Shown here in pieces: positions 54,919-64,000 of a stretch of DNA of 64,000 bases. Each line of letters begins with the position of its first letter. Position 1 is the stretch's first letter. The stretch is from Jiella pacifica (GTDB lineage: Bacteria > Pseudomonadota > Alphaproteobacteria > Rhizobiales > Rhizobiaceae): NCBI RefSeq assembly GCF_010500815.1, contig NZ_JAAAMG010000003.1, forward strand, positions 248,001 to 312,000, written 5' to 3'. Made by a program: the position numbers and the translations under genes. The notes under the pieces are model-generated. The model was given only the letters and a program-made list of their open reading frames with translations, did no database searches and had not been told where the DNA came from.

Positions 54919-55608
54919 TCAGCTCTGGGGGCAATGGGCGCCGGTGGCGGCCCAGGCCTCGTAGAGTTCGCCGAACTGCTTCTGGGTGCCGGGCACGGGC
55001 TCGCGGCCCTTGCCGGGATGCCAGCCCCAGCCGACGAGGTCGTCCTTGGCCATGTGTTCGACGAGTTCGGCGAGCGTCTTGCCGCCGTTGCGATCCTGAT
55101 CCTTGATCTGCCTGCAGATGTCGCCGAGGGTGCGGCCCTGCCAGGCCATCTCGATCGGGGCGAGATGCCAGTTCGGATTGCCCGGAATCGACCTGATGTC
55201 CTCGCTCTGCGCGACGACCGGGACGTTCTTCGGGCCGTGGCAGGTGTTGCACATCATGCCGGGGAGGCCGAAATTGGCCTCGCCGCGCTGAACCGGCGGC
55301 TGGTGCAGATGCATGTCCATGCCCTGCAGCGGCCGGTCGCCTGCCGGATGGCAGTTGACGCAGCGCGGGTGTAGGAGGACCTTGCCGGTCTCCTGGAAAA
55401 TGGCGATCGACCGCTCCGTCTCGTCCTGGATGCCGTCGAACGCAGAGACGGGCTTCAATGTCTTCTGGTCGTTCTGGTCCGACGCCGGCAGAGCGGGCGT
55501 CGAGGGCGCCGGCGCTTCGGGCGCGCGGTCCTGGGCGAGGGCTGCCGTCGGTAGAGCGAGACCCGAGGCGATGACGAGCGCTCGCACGAGCCTTGTTGCG
55601 TTACTCAT
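54919..55608 (-). CDS. periplasmic diheme cytochrome c
   Basis: 229 residues. The Sec signal peptide is [20 protein letters not shown] (cleavage after TAALA). Two heme-binding sites are present: [10 protein letters not shown] (Cys83, Cys86, His87) and [10 protein letters not shown] (Cys120, Cys123, His124). Between them lies a Met/His-rich loop ([20 protein letters not shown]) that could give the sixth ligands. It follows the molybdopterin subunit gene by 103 bp and is the likely electron acceptor of that enzyme, delivering electrons to the respiratory chain. The three-gene set resembles isoquinoline-1-oxidoreductase-type operons. Confidence 0.88.
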   Translation of the reverse strand: MSNATRLVRALVIASGLALPTAALAQDRAPEAPAPSTPALPASDQNDQKTLKPVSAFDGIQDETERSIAIFQETGKVLLHPRCVNCHPAGDRPLQGMDMHLHQPPVQRGEANFGLPGMMCNTCHGPKNVPVVAQSEDIRSIPGNPNWHLAPIEMAWQGRTLGDICRQIKDQDRNGGKTLAELVEHMAKDDLVGWGWHPGKGREPVPGTQKQFGELYEAWAATGAHCPQS

Positions 55609-55711
55609 TGTGATCCTAGTCTTGTCCCCGTGCACCGCTTCTCCGTCCGGCCGGGCGGCAGGACCGAGACGGCGGCGCGCGATGCCGCGCCGCGCGCCGA
55701 AATCTTCGTTC

Positions 55712-57868
55712 TCAGGCAACCAGCCCGCTGGTCAACGGCAGCTGCTGCACCGGCCGGCCGGTCAGTCGTCGCCAGGCATTGGCGACCGCCGGGCCGATCG
55801 GCGGCACGCCGGGCTCGCCCACGCCGGTCGGCGCCTCGCTCGATTGGATGATCGCCACCTCGACCTCGGGCATCTCGTTGATCCGCAGCGATCGGTAGTC
55901 GTTGAAATTCGACTGCCGGACCGCGCCGCCGTCCCCCAGATCGATCGAATCGAAGAGGATCGCCCCGAGGCCGTAGCCGATGCCGCCCTCCATCTGGGCG
56001 TGGATGATGTTGGGATTGACCGCGACGCCGCAGTCGACCGCACACCAGACCTTGTGGACTCTCGGCAGGCCGCCCTCGCCGAGCGACACCTCGGCGATTT
56101 CGGCGACATAGGTGTCGAAGCTCTTGTGGACGGCGACGCCCCGCTGGCGACCGTCGGCGAGCGGCGCGCCCCAGTCGGCGATCTCCGCAACCTTCTGCAG
56201 GACGCCGACATGGCGGGGCGAATCCTGCAGGAGCGCCAGCCGCCCCTCCACCGGGTCCTTGCCACCCTGTTCGAGCAGCCGGTCGATGAAGGTCTCGACC
56301 GCGAAGGCCGTGTGGGTGTGGCCGACCGAGCGCCACCACAGCACCGGCACGCCGAGCTTCGGCTGATGGGCGACGACCCGAAGATTGGAGATGGCGTAGG
56401 GCATGTCGGCGGTGCCCTCGACGGTGGTGTCGTCGAGCTCGTCCTTGTTCATGATCGACTGGCCGACGATGGTGTGGTCCCAGCCGGCGATGTTGCCGTC
56501 CTTGTCCACGGCGCCGCGGATCGAATGGACGTAGATCGGCCGGTAGAAGCCGCCGCGAATGTCGTCCTCGCGGGTCCACATGTGTTTGACCGGGCGCTTC
56601 ATGCCCGAGGCTTTGAAGACGGCCGCGGCCTCGCGCATGTAGGGCGAGCCGAACTGCGCCCTGCGGCCGAAGGAGCCGCCGGCGAGCTGGACGTTGATCC
56701 TCACCTTCGACGCATCGACGCCGCAGACGTCGGCGATCGCCGCCTTGTCCTGGCCGGGAAACTGCGAACCGTTGTAGCAGTCGATCGAGCCGTCGTCCCG
56801 CTGCATCAGGACGGCGTCGAGGGGCTCCATCGGCGCATGGGCGAGGAAGGGGAAGACGATCTCCGTGTCCATCGAGGTGATGCCCTCGGTGGTCAGGGCC
56901 TGGTCGACGTCGCCGCGGTTGGTCGCCTCGAAGGAATCGCCCTTCATCGCCGCGCGGTAGTCGTCGTAGATCTGCTCGCTCGAGCGGGTCTCGGCCTTGG
57001 AAAGGTCCCACTCGATCCTGAGCGCCGCCCGGCCCTTCAGTGCTGCGAAGGTATTCTCCGCATAGACCGCGACGCCCTGCGGCACCTGCTTGACGTCGAC
57101 GACGCCAGGAATGCTTCGGGCTTGGCTGTCGTCGAAGCTCTTCACCGTGGCGCCGAAATGGGCCGAATGGGCGACCATGGCGATCAGCATGTCGTCGGCG
57201 AGGACGTCGAGGGTGAAGATTGCCTTGCCGTTGGTCTTCTCGTCGGTGTCGAGCTTGTGCCGGTCCTGGCCGATCAGCACGAAGTCCTTGGGGTCCTTCA
57301 GCTGGACCTCTGCGGGCGGCTCCATCTGCGCGGCCTTCTCGGCGAAGTCGCCGAAGCCCGCTTCCTTGCCGGAGCCCTGATGACGGATGCGTCCCTTCTC
57401 GACGCTGATCTCCCCGGCCGCGACGCCCCAGTCCTTCGCCGCGGCGGCGACGAGCATCGCCTTGGCCGTGGCGCCGGCCTTGCGCAGCTGCTCGTAGGAA
57501 TTGGCGATCGAGGTCGAACCGCCGGTGCCCTGCAGGCCGAAGGCGAGGTTCTTGTAGACGTCGTCGTCGGCCGGGGCGGCGGCGGCGCGCATCTGCGACC
57601 AGTCGGCGTCGAGTTCTTCGGCGACGATCGTCGTCAGGCCCGTATAGGGGCCCTGGCCCATTTCGAGATGTTTGGAGAGAACGGTCACCGTGCCGTCGGG
57701 GGCGACGCGCACGAAGGCGTTGAGGGCGGCCTGCTGCCCGCCGGCATCCTGCGGCACGCCCTGAAGGAGATCGGCGCCGGCCTGCCGGCCGACCAGCGTC
57801 ATGCCGATGACGAGGCCGGTTCCGGCGAGGAAGGCGCGGCGGGAGGGACGGATGGTCTCGATGCCCAT
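55712..57868 (-). CDS. molybdopterin-binding large subunit, aldehyde/isoquinoline oxidoreductase type
   Basis: 718 residues. The N-terminus [20 protein letters not shown] carries a twin-arginine leader. Molybdenum-cofactor motifs are [32 protein letters not shown] and the C-terminal [15 protein letters not shown] with the base-acting glutamate. The size and the separate [2Fe-2S] subunit match the IorB/IorA group, which oxidises N-heterocycles or aldehydes by hydroxylation with water. The true substrate is unknown. It starts 4 bp after the iron-sulfur subunit gene. No XdhC-type maturation factor is visible nearby. Confidence 0.9.
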   Translation of the reverse strand: MGIETIRPSRRAFLAGTGLVIGMTLVGRQAGADLLQGVPQDAGGQQAALNAFVRVAPDGTVTVLSKHLEMGQGPYTGLTTIVAEELDADWSQMRAAAAPADDDVYKNLAFGLQGTGGSTSIANSYEQLRKAGATAKAMLVAAAAKDWGVAAGEISVEKGRIRHQGSGKEAGFGDFAEKAAQMEPPAEVQLKDPKDFVLIGQDRHKLDTDEKTNGKAIFTLDVLADDMLIAMVAHSAHFGATVKSFDDSQARSIPGVVDVKQVPQGVAVYAENTFAALKGRAALRIEWDLSKAETRSSEQIYDDYRAAMKGDSFEATNRGDVDQALTTEGITSMDTEIVFPFLAHAPMEPLDAVLMQRDDGSIDCYNGSQFPGQDKAAIADVCGVDASKVRINVQLAGGSFGRRAQFGSPYMREAAAVFKASGMKRPVKHMWTREDDIRGGFYRPIYVHSIRGAVDKDGNIAGWDHTIVGQSIMNKDELDDTTVEGTADMPYAISNLRVVAHQPKLGVPVLWWRSVGHTHTAFAVETFIDRLLEQGGKDPVEGRLALLQDSPRHVGVLQKVAEIADWGAPLADGRQRGVAVHKSFDTYVAEIAEVSLGEGGLPRVHKVWCAVDCGVAVNPNIIHAQMEGGIGYGLGAILFDSIDLGDGGAVRQSNFNDYRSLRINEMPEVEVAIIQSSEAPTGVGEPGVPPIGPAVANAWRRLTGRPVQQLPLTSGLVA

Positions 57869-57872
57869 GGCT

Positions 57873-58331
57873 TCAGCCCTCCAGCGTCTTGGCGGCGTCG
57901 TGGATCGCCTGTCGGATGCGCTTGTAGGTGGCACAGCGGCAAATGTTGCCGACCATCGCCCCGTCGATGTCGTCGTCGCTCGGCGCCGGATTGAACTGCA
58001 GGAGCGACACCGCCGACATGATCTGGCCGGACTGGCAGTAGCCACATTGCGGCACGTCGATGGCGCTCCAGGCGGCCTGGACGGCCTTTGCCTCCGGGCC
58101 GTCGATCGCCTCGATGGTGGTGACGCTCGATCCTTCGAGAGCGGAAATCGGCGTGATGCAGGAGCGCGCCGTCATGCCGTCGACATGCACGGTGCAGGCG
58201 CCGCACTGGGCGATGCCGCAGCCGTATTTCGTGCCGGTGAGTCGTTCGGCATCGCGGATCACCCACAGAAGAGGCGTGTCCGGATCGCCGTCAAACGTCG
58301 TTTCCCGGCCGTTCAGGGTGAAGTTGACCAC
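57873..58331 (-). CDS. [2Fe-2S] small subunit of the molybdenum oxidoreductase
   Basis: 152 residues, two iron-sulfur clusters. The plant-ferredoxin-like site is YGCGIAQCGACTVHV (Cys38, Cys43, Cys46) with Cys58 in ARSC. The helical domain has PQCGYCQSGQ (Cys96, Cys99) and NICRCATYKRI (Cys131, Cys133). It carries electrons from the molybdenum centre toward the cytochrome. It has no signal peptide, so it probably crosses the membrane together with the Tat-exported large subunit. It is the first gene of the set. Confidence 0.95.
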   Translation of the reverse strand: MVNFTLNGRETTFDGDPDTPLLWVIRDAERLTGTKYGCGIAQCGACTVHVDGMTARSCITPISALEGSSVTTIEAIDGPEAKAVQAAWSAIDVPQCGYCQSGQIMSAVSLLQFNPAPSDDDIDGAMVGNICRCATYKRIRQAIHDAAKTLEG

Positions 58332-58537
58332 ATTGGCCTCCGCATCGCCGATTTTTTTCGAACTTCGCCGCGCAGGCCGCCGCGGCCGATGGCCGGCGTG
58401 GTGTCACATGGCGCGAAGTTTTGACCGGCTCCAAACTAACCGATTGAACGGTATTCGCAAGTGACGGGATTGCGACGGCCGGCGGCGACGCTGCCAAACC
58501 GCCGCAGCCTTGGCCGGCAAGGGCGCTCCCGATCGCT

Positions 58538-59308
58538 TCAGCGGATCAGCTGGACAATCTGCACCACGGCGAGGGTGAGGATCAACCCGCCGACGAGGCG
58601 GAGTAGCGTCGTCTCGGCCAGGCGCTTGACGACGAAGCTCGCCAGCGGCGCGGCGAAGACGCCGCCGACGATCAGCCCGAGCACGGCCAGGCCGTGTTCG
58701 CTCAGATCTCCCGCCTCCTCCCAATGGCCGGTCAGGAGGGCGATGAGGAAGGTGAGCGAGACCGACAGCGTGACGAGAAATTCGGCGGTGTTGACCGTGC
58801 CGATCACGTAGCGGGGCGCGCCGCCGGCTCCGAGCAGCCCCGTCGTCACCACCGGACCCCAGCCGCCGCCGCCGACGGAGTCGAGAAACCCACCGGTGAG
58901 CGCCAGGGGCGGGGCGATCGCGGCGGGGACTGGGCGGCTCGGGATCTTCCGGAAGGAGCGGATCATCAGATAGACGCCGATGATTGCCAGATAGGCGGCG
59001 ACATAGGGTTTCACGATGTCGCCTGGAAAGCTCGTCAGGACATAGGTGCCGGCGACGCCGCCGACGATCCCGAACGGCACGAGCCGCCAGAACAGCTTCC
59101 AGTCGATGTTGCGATGAATGGCGTGGGCGGTGCCCGAGGCCGCGGTGGTGAAGAGTTCGGCCGCGTGGACCGAGGCCGAGGCAGCTGCCGGCGCAACCCC
59201 GAAGGACAGAAGCACCGTGGAGGAGACGACGCCATAGGCCATGCCGAGGGCGCCGTCGACGAGTTGCGCCAGCCCTCCGACGAGAAAGAAAAGCAGGAAG
59301 TCGTTCAT
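58538..59308 (-). CDS. TauE/SafE family sulfite/anion exporter
   Basis: 256 residues with seven to eight membrane helices. Two related TauE/SafE halves are seen: GGLAQLVDGALGMAYGVVSS near the start and GGFLDSVGGGGWGPVVTTGL in the middle. Both keep the D-x-x-x-G-x-G/G-G-G-G-W signatures of the family. It would export sulfite, sulfonates or related anions. A perfect inverted repeat at 59348-59372 lies 40 bp upstream of the ATG, and an Rrf2 regulator gene stands behind it, so regulation by that protein is likely. It may protect against sulfite or other sulfur species. Confidence 0.92.
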   Translation of the reverse strand: MNDFLLFFLVGGLAQLVDGALGMAYGVVSSTVLLSFGVAPAAASASVHAAELFTTAASGTAHAIHRNIDWKLFWRLVPFGIVGGVAGTYVLTSFPGDIVKPYVAAYLAIIGVYLMIRSFRKIPSRPVPAAIAPPLALTGGFLDSVGGGGWGPVVTTGLLGAGGAPRYVIGTVNTAEFLVTLSVSLTFLIALLTGHWEEAGDLSEHGLAVLGLIVGGVFAAPLASFVVKRLAETTLLRLVGGLILTLAVVQIVQLIR

Positions 59309-59347
59309 GCTGGGCTCCCGAAACGTGATGACGGAGGAAGCTTATTG

Positions 59348-59372
59348 AATTCCTATCAGATCGGTAGGAATT
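59348..59372. promoter_or_regulatory. inverted repeat operator, probably for the Rrf2 regulator
   Basis: AATTCCTA (59348-59355) and TAGGAATT (59365-59372) are perfect reverse complements with a 9-base centre (TCAGATCGG). The site lies 40 bp before the TauE gene start and behind the Rrf2 gene. The pattern ATTCCTA-N9-TAGGAAT resembles operators of several Rrf2 proteins such as CymR and IscR relatives. Confidence 0.65.
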
Positions 59373-59437
59373 AAAATTCCAAAATGCCGGTCCGCCGCAG
59401 ACCGTGGTTCCATTTTTTTACGAGCGGCGCGTGATGT

Positions 59438-59893
59438 TCAGCTGTCGACGCGGGCGTCCTGCGGCGGCATCGCACACGCGGCCGGCCGTTCGTCGCCCGA
59501 CGGCCCGAAATGTCGTCCCTCGAGAATCGCCGCGGTGGCATCACGTACCGCGAGCAGGGTCCTTCGGGTTTCGCAGGTTTCGACGTCGCGGCAGTCATCG
59601 CACTGACGGTAGGCGGTGCGGCTGGCGCAGGGCGCCAGGGCGAGAGGACCGTCGACGACGCGCAGCACGTCGGCGAAGCTGATCTCGTCGCCAGGCCTGG
59701 CGAGGCGATAGCCGCCGAGGGCGCCGCGGCTGCTCTCGACCAGACCGGCCTTCTTCAAATCGGCGAGAATGGCTTCGAGGAATTTCCGCGGGATCGCCTC
59801 CTCGGCCGCAATCCGTGCCGCAGAGACCGGTTCGGCCCGCGGCGCGACGTTGAACATGGCCCGAATGGCGTAACGCGCGCGTTGTGACAGCAT
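59438..59893 (-). CDS. Rrf2 family transcriptional regulator
   Basis: 151 residues. The winged helix has MLSQRARYAIRAMFNVAPRA and the recognition helix region AAEEAIPRKFLEAILADLKK, followed by the wing GLVESSRGALGGYRLARPGD. Four cysteines lie in the Rrf2 loop (Cys89, Cys98, Cys101, Cys107: PCASRTAYRQCDDCRDVETC). This suggests an iron-sulfur cluster or redox/sulfide sensing, as in IscR, NsrR or RsrR. The gene lies 129 bp upstream of the TauE gene on the same strand, with the operator in between. It probably represses that exporter. Confidence 0.93.
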   Translation of the reverse strand: MLSQRARYAIRAMFNVAPRAEPVSAARIAAEEAIPRKFLEAILADLKKAGLVESSRGALGGYRLARPGDEISFADVLRVVDGPLALAPCASRTAYRQCDDCRDVETCETRRTLLAVRDATAAILEGRHFGPSGDERPAACAMPPQDARVDS

Positions 59894-60078
59894 GAGGTCG
59901 GCTTACGCCGCCGAAAATGCCGGCGCAAGGCGGGAATGCCTGGGAGTGGCCTCAGGATGAGACCTCTTATGTCCTTGGCTGGCCGAACGGTCGTTCGCGG
60001 CGTGATTGCCGCCGTCACGGCGAACGCGCCGGTGCCATCTGTCGGGACGCTCGCCCGGAGAAAGAGATGGCCTGAAAT

Positions 60079-60107
60079 GAAAAACCCCCGGCGAAAGCCA
60101 GGGGTTC
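60079..60107 (-). terminator. intrinsic terminator after csbD
   Basis: On the minus strand AACCCCTGGC pairs, with one mismatch, to GCCGGGGGTT across a 4-base loop, followed by TTTT. It ends the csbD transcript. Confidence 0.65.
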
Positions 60108-60153
60108 GATCAATGGGCAGTGTCCCGAGCCGTTCGGGCCCGGGGTCGAAGGA

Positions 60154-60342
60154 TCAGTGCGAGTTCGTCTGATCCTTCACGGCGTCTTTGACCTTGCCGT
60201 AGTTCTTCTGGGTCTTGCCCTCGGCCTGATCCACCTTGCCTTCGGCTTCCATGTCGCGGTTGCCGGTGGCGCTGCCTGCAGCTTCCTTGATCTTGCCGCC
60301 GACTTCCTTGGCGCCGCCCTTGATTTCGTTCTTGTCGACCAT
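60154..60342 (-). CDS. CsbD family stress-response protein
   Basis: 62 residues, the size of CsbD. The sequence is highly charged and glycine/lysine-rich with near-repeats: MVDKNEIKGGAKEVGGKIKE, then EAEGKVDQAEGKTQKNYGKV. No membrane or signal segment. CsbD proteins are induced by the general stress response in many bacteria; the function is unknown. An EcfG-type promoter lies 50 bp upstream (60393-60417) and a terminator follows, so it is a single-gene stress unit. Confidence 0.93.
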   Translation of the reverse strand: MVDKNEIKGGAKEVGGKIKEAAGSATGNRDMEAEGKVDQAEGKTQKNYGKVKDAVKDQTNSH

Positions 60343-60392
60343 CGTCGTTGCTCCGATCATGCTGCCGGACTGTTTGGCAGCTATGGACCTAA

Positions 60393-60417
60393 AACGCTGG
60401 AGCGTTCGGCTCGTTCC
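60393..60417 (-). promoter_or_regulatory. EcfG-type general stress promoter for csbD
   Basis: On the minus strand GGAAC (60417-60413) and CGTT (60396-60393) are 16 bases apart, matching the EcfG consensus. The start codon follows 50 bp downstream. CsbD is a common EcfG target in alphaproteobacteria. Confidence 0.75.
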
Positions 60418-60521
60418 CTGCAAAATCAGACATTTGTCGCGCGGCGTCGGGGCAGAGCCGGTCGCAGGGCATCCGCCGATCTCCACAGCGCCCCCGATCG
60501 AAGATGGGGGACGGGAAAGGC

Positions 60522-61085
60522 TCAGGCCGTCGACAGGCTGCGCCGTCCGAAGCTCGGGCGCCCGGCGCTTCCGCCAGGGTGGACTGGCCCGTTCTGCCTG
60601 ACTGCTGCGCGAGGCGGCGTGTCCATGGTTGCCGGGGCGCTCGCAGTCGCCTGTGCCGCCGCCTTGCGCATGACGGAGGCGCTGCGACGTTCGCCGTCCG
60701 GCTCCTCGAAGGCGGCCATGGCCTCGTCGAGATAGCCGGAGCCTCCGAGCCGGGGCGGCGCACCGTAGTCGTTCATCCCCGGTGTCCCTGCGGCCAAGCC
60801 GCAATACGCCATCAGCCCCAGGCTGCCGAGCGGGACGAGGATGACCAGAGCGAGGAAACCCGAGTGGTCCGTGTCGTGCAACCGGGTGACGGTGGTCGCC
60901 CAGGAAATCCAGGCGCCCGCAGCCACCAGGACGACGCCGGCGACCGCGGAGAGCGTGCCGGCCATGTTGCTCCCTGCAAGGGCGATCATCGCCGCGCCGC
61001 CGAGGAACAGGACAAAGGCGGTGAAGACGGCCAGCCAGTAGGTGGTCCGGCCGATCCGGCCATGGAAGCTGAAGAAAGACTGCAT
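60522..61085 (-). CDS. DUF805 membrane protein
   Basis: 187 residues. The ATG at 61085 gives MQSFFSFHGRIGRTTYWLAV, the DUF805 opening (FSFxGRIGRxxYW), and three to four membrane helices follow (AFVLFLGGAAMIALAG; VAGVVLVAAGAWISWATTVT; LALVILVPLGSLGLMAYCGL). The signature RLHDTDHSG between helices is conserved in the family. The C-terminal 80 residues are cytoplasmic and low-complexity. DUF805 proteins have no established role. It lies between the groEL terminator region and csbD. Confidence 0.9.
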   Translation of the reverse strand: MQSFFSFHGRIGRTTYWLAVFTAFVLFLGGAAMIALAGSNMAGTLSAVAGVVLVAAGAWISWATTVTRLHDTDHSGFLALVILVPLGSLGLMAYCGLAAGTPGMNDYGAPPRLGGSGYLDEAMAAFEEPDGERRSASVMRKAAAQATASAPATMDTPPRAAVRQNGPVHPGGSAGRPSFGRRSLSTA

Positions 61086-61364
61086 GACCTGTCCCCACTG
61101 ACGATGCGGAACATTCGATCGGAAACTCATGAGGGAAGCGTTGACGAACGGGCGAAAAGTCGACTCGACGCATGCCTTCAGGCAAGTTCGATGAATGAAT
61201 TGCGTCTCGCGTCGCTGCCCACCGTCACGGTCCAAGCACCGTCTTACCCTCTGATCCGTGCCGTTGCGCCCGTTCCGGTTCGCCGACGCCGCGACAACGT
61301 CGGAGGCGCCGCCCGACCCTGCGGGCCCGAAACGGCGTCGAGCGCTTCGAGACCCTCACAACGC

Positions 61365-61391
61365 AAAAAGGGCGGCCCCGAAGGACCGCCC
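61365..61391 (-). terminator. intrinsic terminator of groESL
   Basis: On the minus strand GGGCGGTCC pairs with GGGCCGCCC (one T-G wobble) around a TTCG loop, and TTTTT follows (61369-61365). Confidence 0.9.
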
Positions 61392-61429
61392 CTGATCGAC
61401 TGCTTCTTGGGAAGCGTCGGCCGGACTTC

Positions 61430-63474
<2,045 letters not shown>

Positions 63475-63540
63475 GTTCGTTTGAACCCTTCGTTGGACGA
63501 TGTGCCGGGCGCCTCTTCCAGGCATCCGGCTCGAGAAATT

Positions 63541-63567
63541 CTAGCACTCACCTGTGGGGAGTGCTAA
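63541..63567. promoter_or_regulatory. CIRCE element (HrcA operator) of groESL
   Basis: TAGCACTC-N9-GAGTGCTAA, the perfect inverted repeat core of CIRCE. It lies just downstream of the groES promoter, where HrcA binding blocks transcription. Confidence 0.97.
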
Positions 63568-63575
63568 CAGCCGGC

Positions 63576-63604
63576 AGATAGCGATTTGGAAGGTGGGAAG
63601 TCAA
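63576..63604 (-). promoter_or_regulatory. groESL heat-shock promoter
   Basis: On the minus strand TTGACT (63604-63599) and CTATCT (63581-63576) are separated by 17 bases. The preceding C gives CTTGACTTCC, the -35 form favoured by alphaproteobacterial sigma32. CIRCE begins a few bases beyond the -10. Confidence 0.75.
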
Positions 63605-63668
63605 GAACCGGCGGTGGAATTTTCTTCCTTGCCCCGGCTGCAAGGGCCGCGAGATCGGCGAAGTGGGC

Positions 63669-63703
63669 CAGTCCCGTCGCAGGCAGTCAGTCCCGTCGCA
63701 GGC
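63669..63703. repeat. 16-bp tandem duplication
   Basis: CAGTCCCGTCGCAGGC occurs at 63669-63684 and 63688-63703, in the region between groES and the HAD gene. It is probably a replication slippage product with no clear function. Confidence 0.5.
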
Positions 63704-63832
63704 GGGACGGGGCGCCGAGCCGGTCCACACGGCTCGTCGAGCCGCCGGGCTCCGCTTGACCCGGTGCCCCCCCATCTCTATCGGCTCGGTGCGAGTTTCA
63801 AGCCCGAAGCGCCAATTCACCGGGAACAGTTA

Positions 63833-64000
63833 ATGCAGAAAGCACCCCTCGCCGCACCGCGCCGGATCGGCGAGCTGTCCGAGATCGCCGGCGGCTACGA
63901 CGCCATCTTCTGCGACATCTGGGGGGTGGTGCACGACGGCCTCGTCAAGCATGTCGCGGCCGAGCGCGCCCTTACCGCCGCCCGTGCCGGCGGGGCGAGG
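63833..64000 (+). CDS. HAD-superfamily class IIA phosphatase, N-terminal part
   Basis: Only the first 56 residues are in the window; the gene runs off the right edge. The sequence APRRIGELSEIAGGYDAIFC, DIWGVVHDGLVKHVAAERAL contains the HAD motif I D-x-W-G-V-V-H-D-G, which matches the TIGR01459 group (HAD class IIA, related to NagD/phosphoglycolate phosphatases) common in alphaproteobacteria. The ATG at 63833 is preceded by CGGGAACAG. Divergent from groESL. Confidence 0.8.
   Translation, partial: MQKAPLAAPRRIGELSEIAGGYDAIFCDIWGVVHDGLVKHVAAERALTAARAGGAR

Noticed and set aside
55313-57994. 893-codon open frame opposite the molybdenum subunit
   Set aside because: Antisense shadow of a well-conserved enzyme.
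63669-63703. Tandem 16-mer as a CRISPR or regulatory repeat
   Set aside because: Only two copies with a 3-base gap; slippage is sufficient. No CRISPR array exists in the window.

Overview
The window looks like chromosome of a high-G+C alphaproteobacterium of the order Hyphomicrobiales (Rhizobiales). The evidence is the gene order trpF-trpB-trpA-accD-folC-(insert)-trxA-addA-addB, an AccD with only one of the usual zinc-ribbon cysteines, a DUF2852 gene, EcfG-type stress promoters, and groES-groEL behind a CIRCE operator. An Aurantimonadaceae-like relative is my best guess, but that is inference.

Bases 1 to about 9,300 are accessory DNA, most simply read as the decayed end of a podovirus-like prophage or prophage-derived island. 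It carries a BRO-N antirepressor-like gene, the 3' stub of a prohibitin/SPFH gene, a small membrane protein in an AT-rich patch, a serine recombinase with a palindromic site array in front of it, several small phage-style orphan genes, an HNH-fold protein with an altered catalytic motif, a ParB/KorB-like protein, an RNase HI, and a T7 gp15-like internal virion protein gene broken by one in-frame stop. Three strong intrinsic terminators separate these genes. The region ends just before the 3' end of tRNA-Ser(GGA) (9317-9406, minus strand), a typical integration target. No second att copy and no integrase are visible, so the element continues to the left of the window.

From 9.8 to 17 kb lie housekeeping and cell-envelope genes: a secreted protein, DUF952, pyrD, a ceramidase-family membrane protein, a VOC protein, a periplasmic glycerophosphodiesterase, a DASS anion transporter and DUF2852. 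From 17.2 to 24.3 kb is a YgjP-type metalloprotein followed by the trp/acc/fol block. A RelB/ParE-like toxin-antitoxin pair (the toxin frameshifted at a T6 run) and cutA are wedged between trpB and trpA. A short accessory patch (24.3-26.3 kb) separates folC from trxA. It holds a DUF2937 gene that seems to start at CTG, a secreted twin-cysteine-repeat protein and a lipoprotein. Then come trxA, addA and addB (double-strand break repair).

From 33.9 to 52.9 kb: a Ppx/GppA phosphatase with a long basic N-terminal extension coupled to rlmE, a DHA2 drug exporter, a LysR regulator, an MBL-fold hydrolase, a Sel1-repeat protein with a coupled exported partner, a lipase-like hydrolase, and a minus-strand run of cysK, membrane protein, alanyl-tRNA editing enzyme, 3-mercaptopyruvate sulfurtransferase, GNAT and ornithine cyclodeaminase. 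These are followed by a MATE exporter, a histone-deacetylase-family enzyme and an unusual protein with a duplicated motif and a helix-hairpin-helix tail.

From 53 to 64 kb: a solitary TadG-like pilus protein, a periplasmic molybdenum oxidase set ([2Fe-2S] subunit, molybdopterin subunit, diheme cytochrome), a TauE/SafE exporter with an Rrf2-type operator and an Rrf2 regulator beside it, an EcfG-promoter CsbD stress protein, DUF805, groEL-groES under a sigma32-like promoter and CIRCE, and the start of a HAD-family phosphatase gene running off the right edge.

I found no convincing complete new defence or metabolic system. The points most worth a second look are the recombinase site array, the split trp operon, the frameshifted toxin, the CTG start, the Rrf2 and EcfG sites, and the duplicated-motif/HhH protein.
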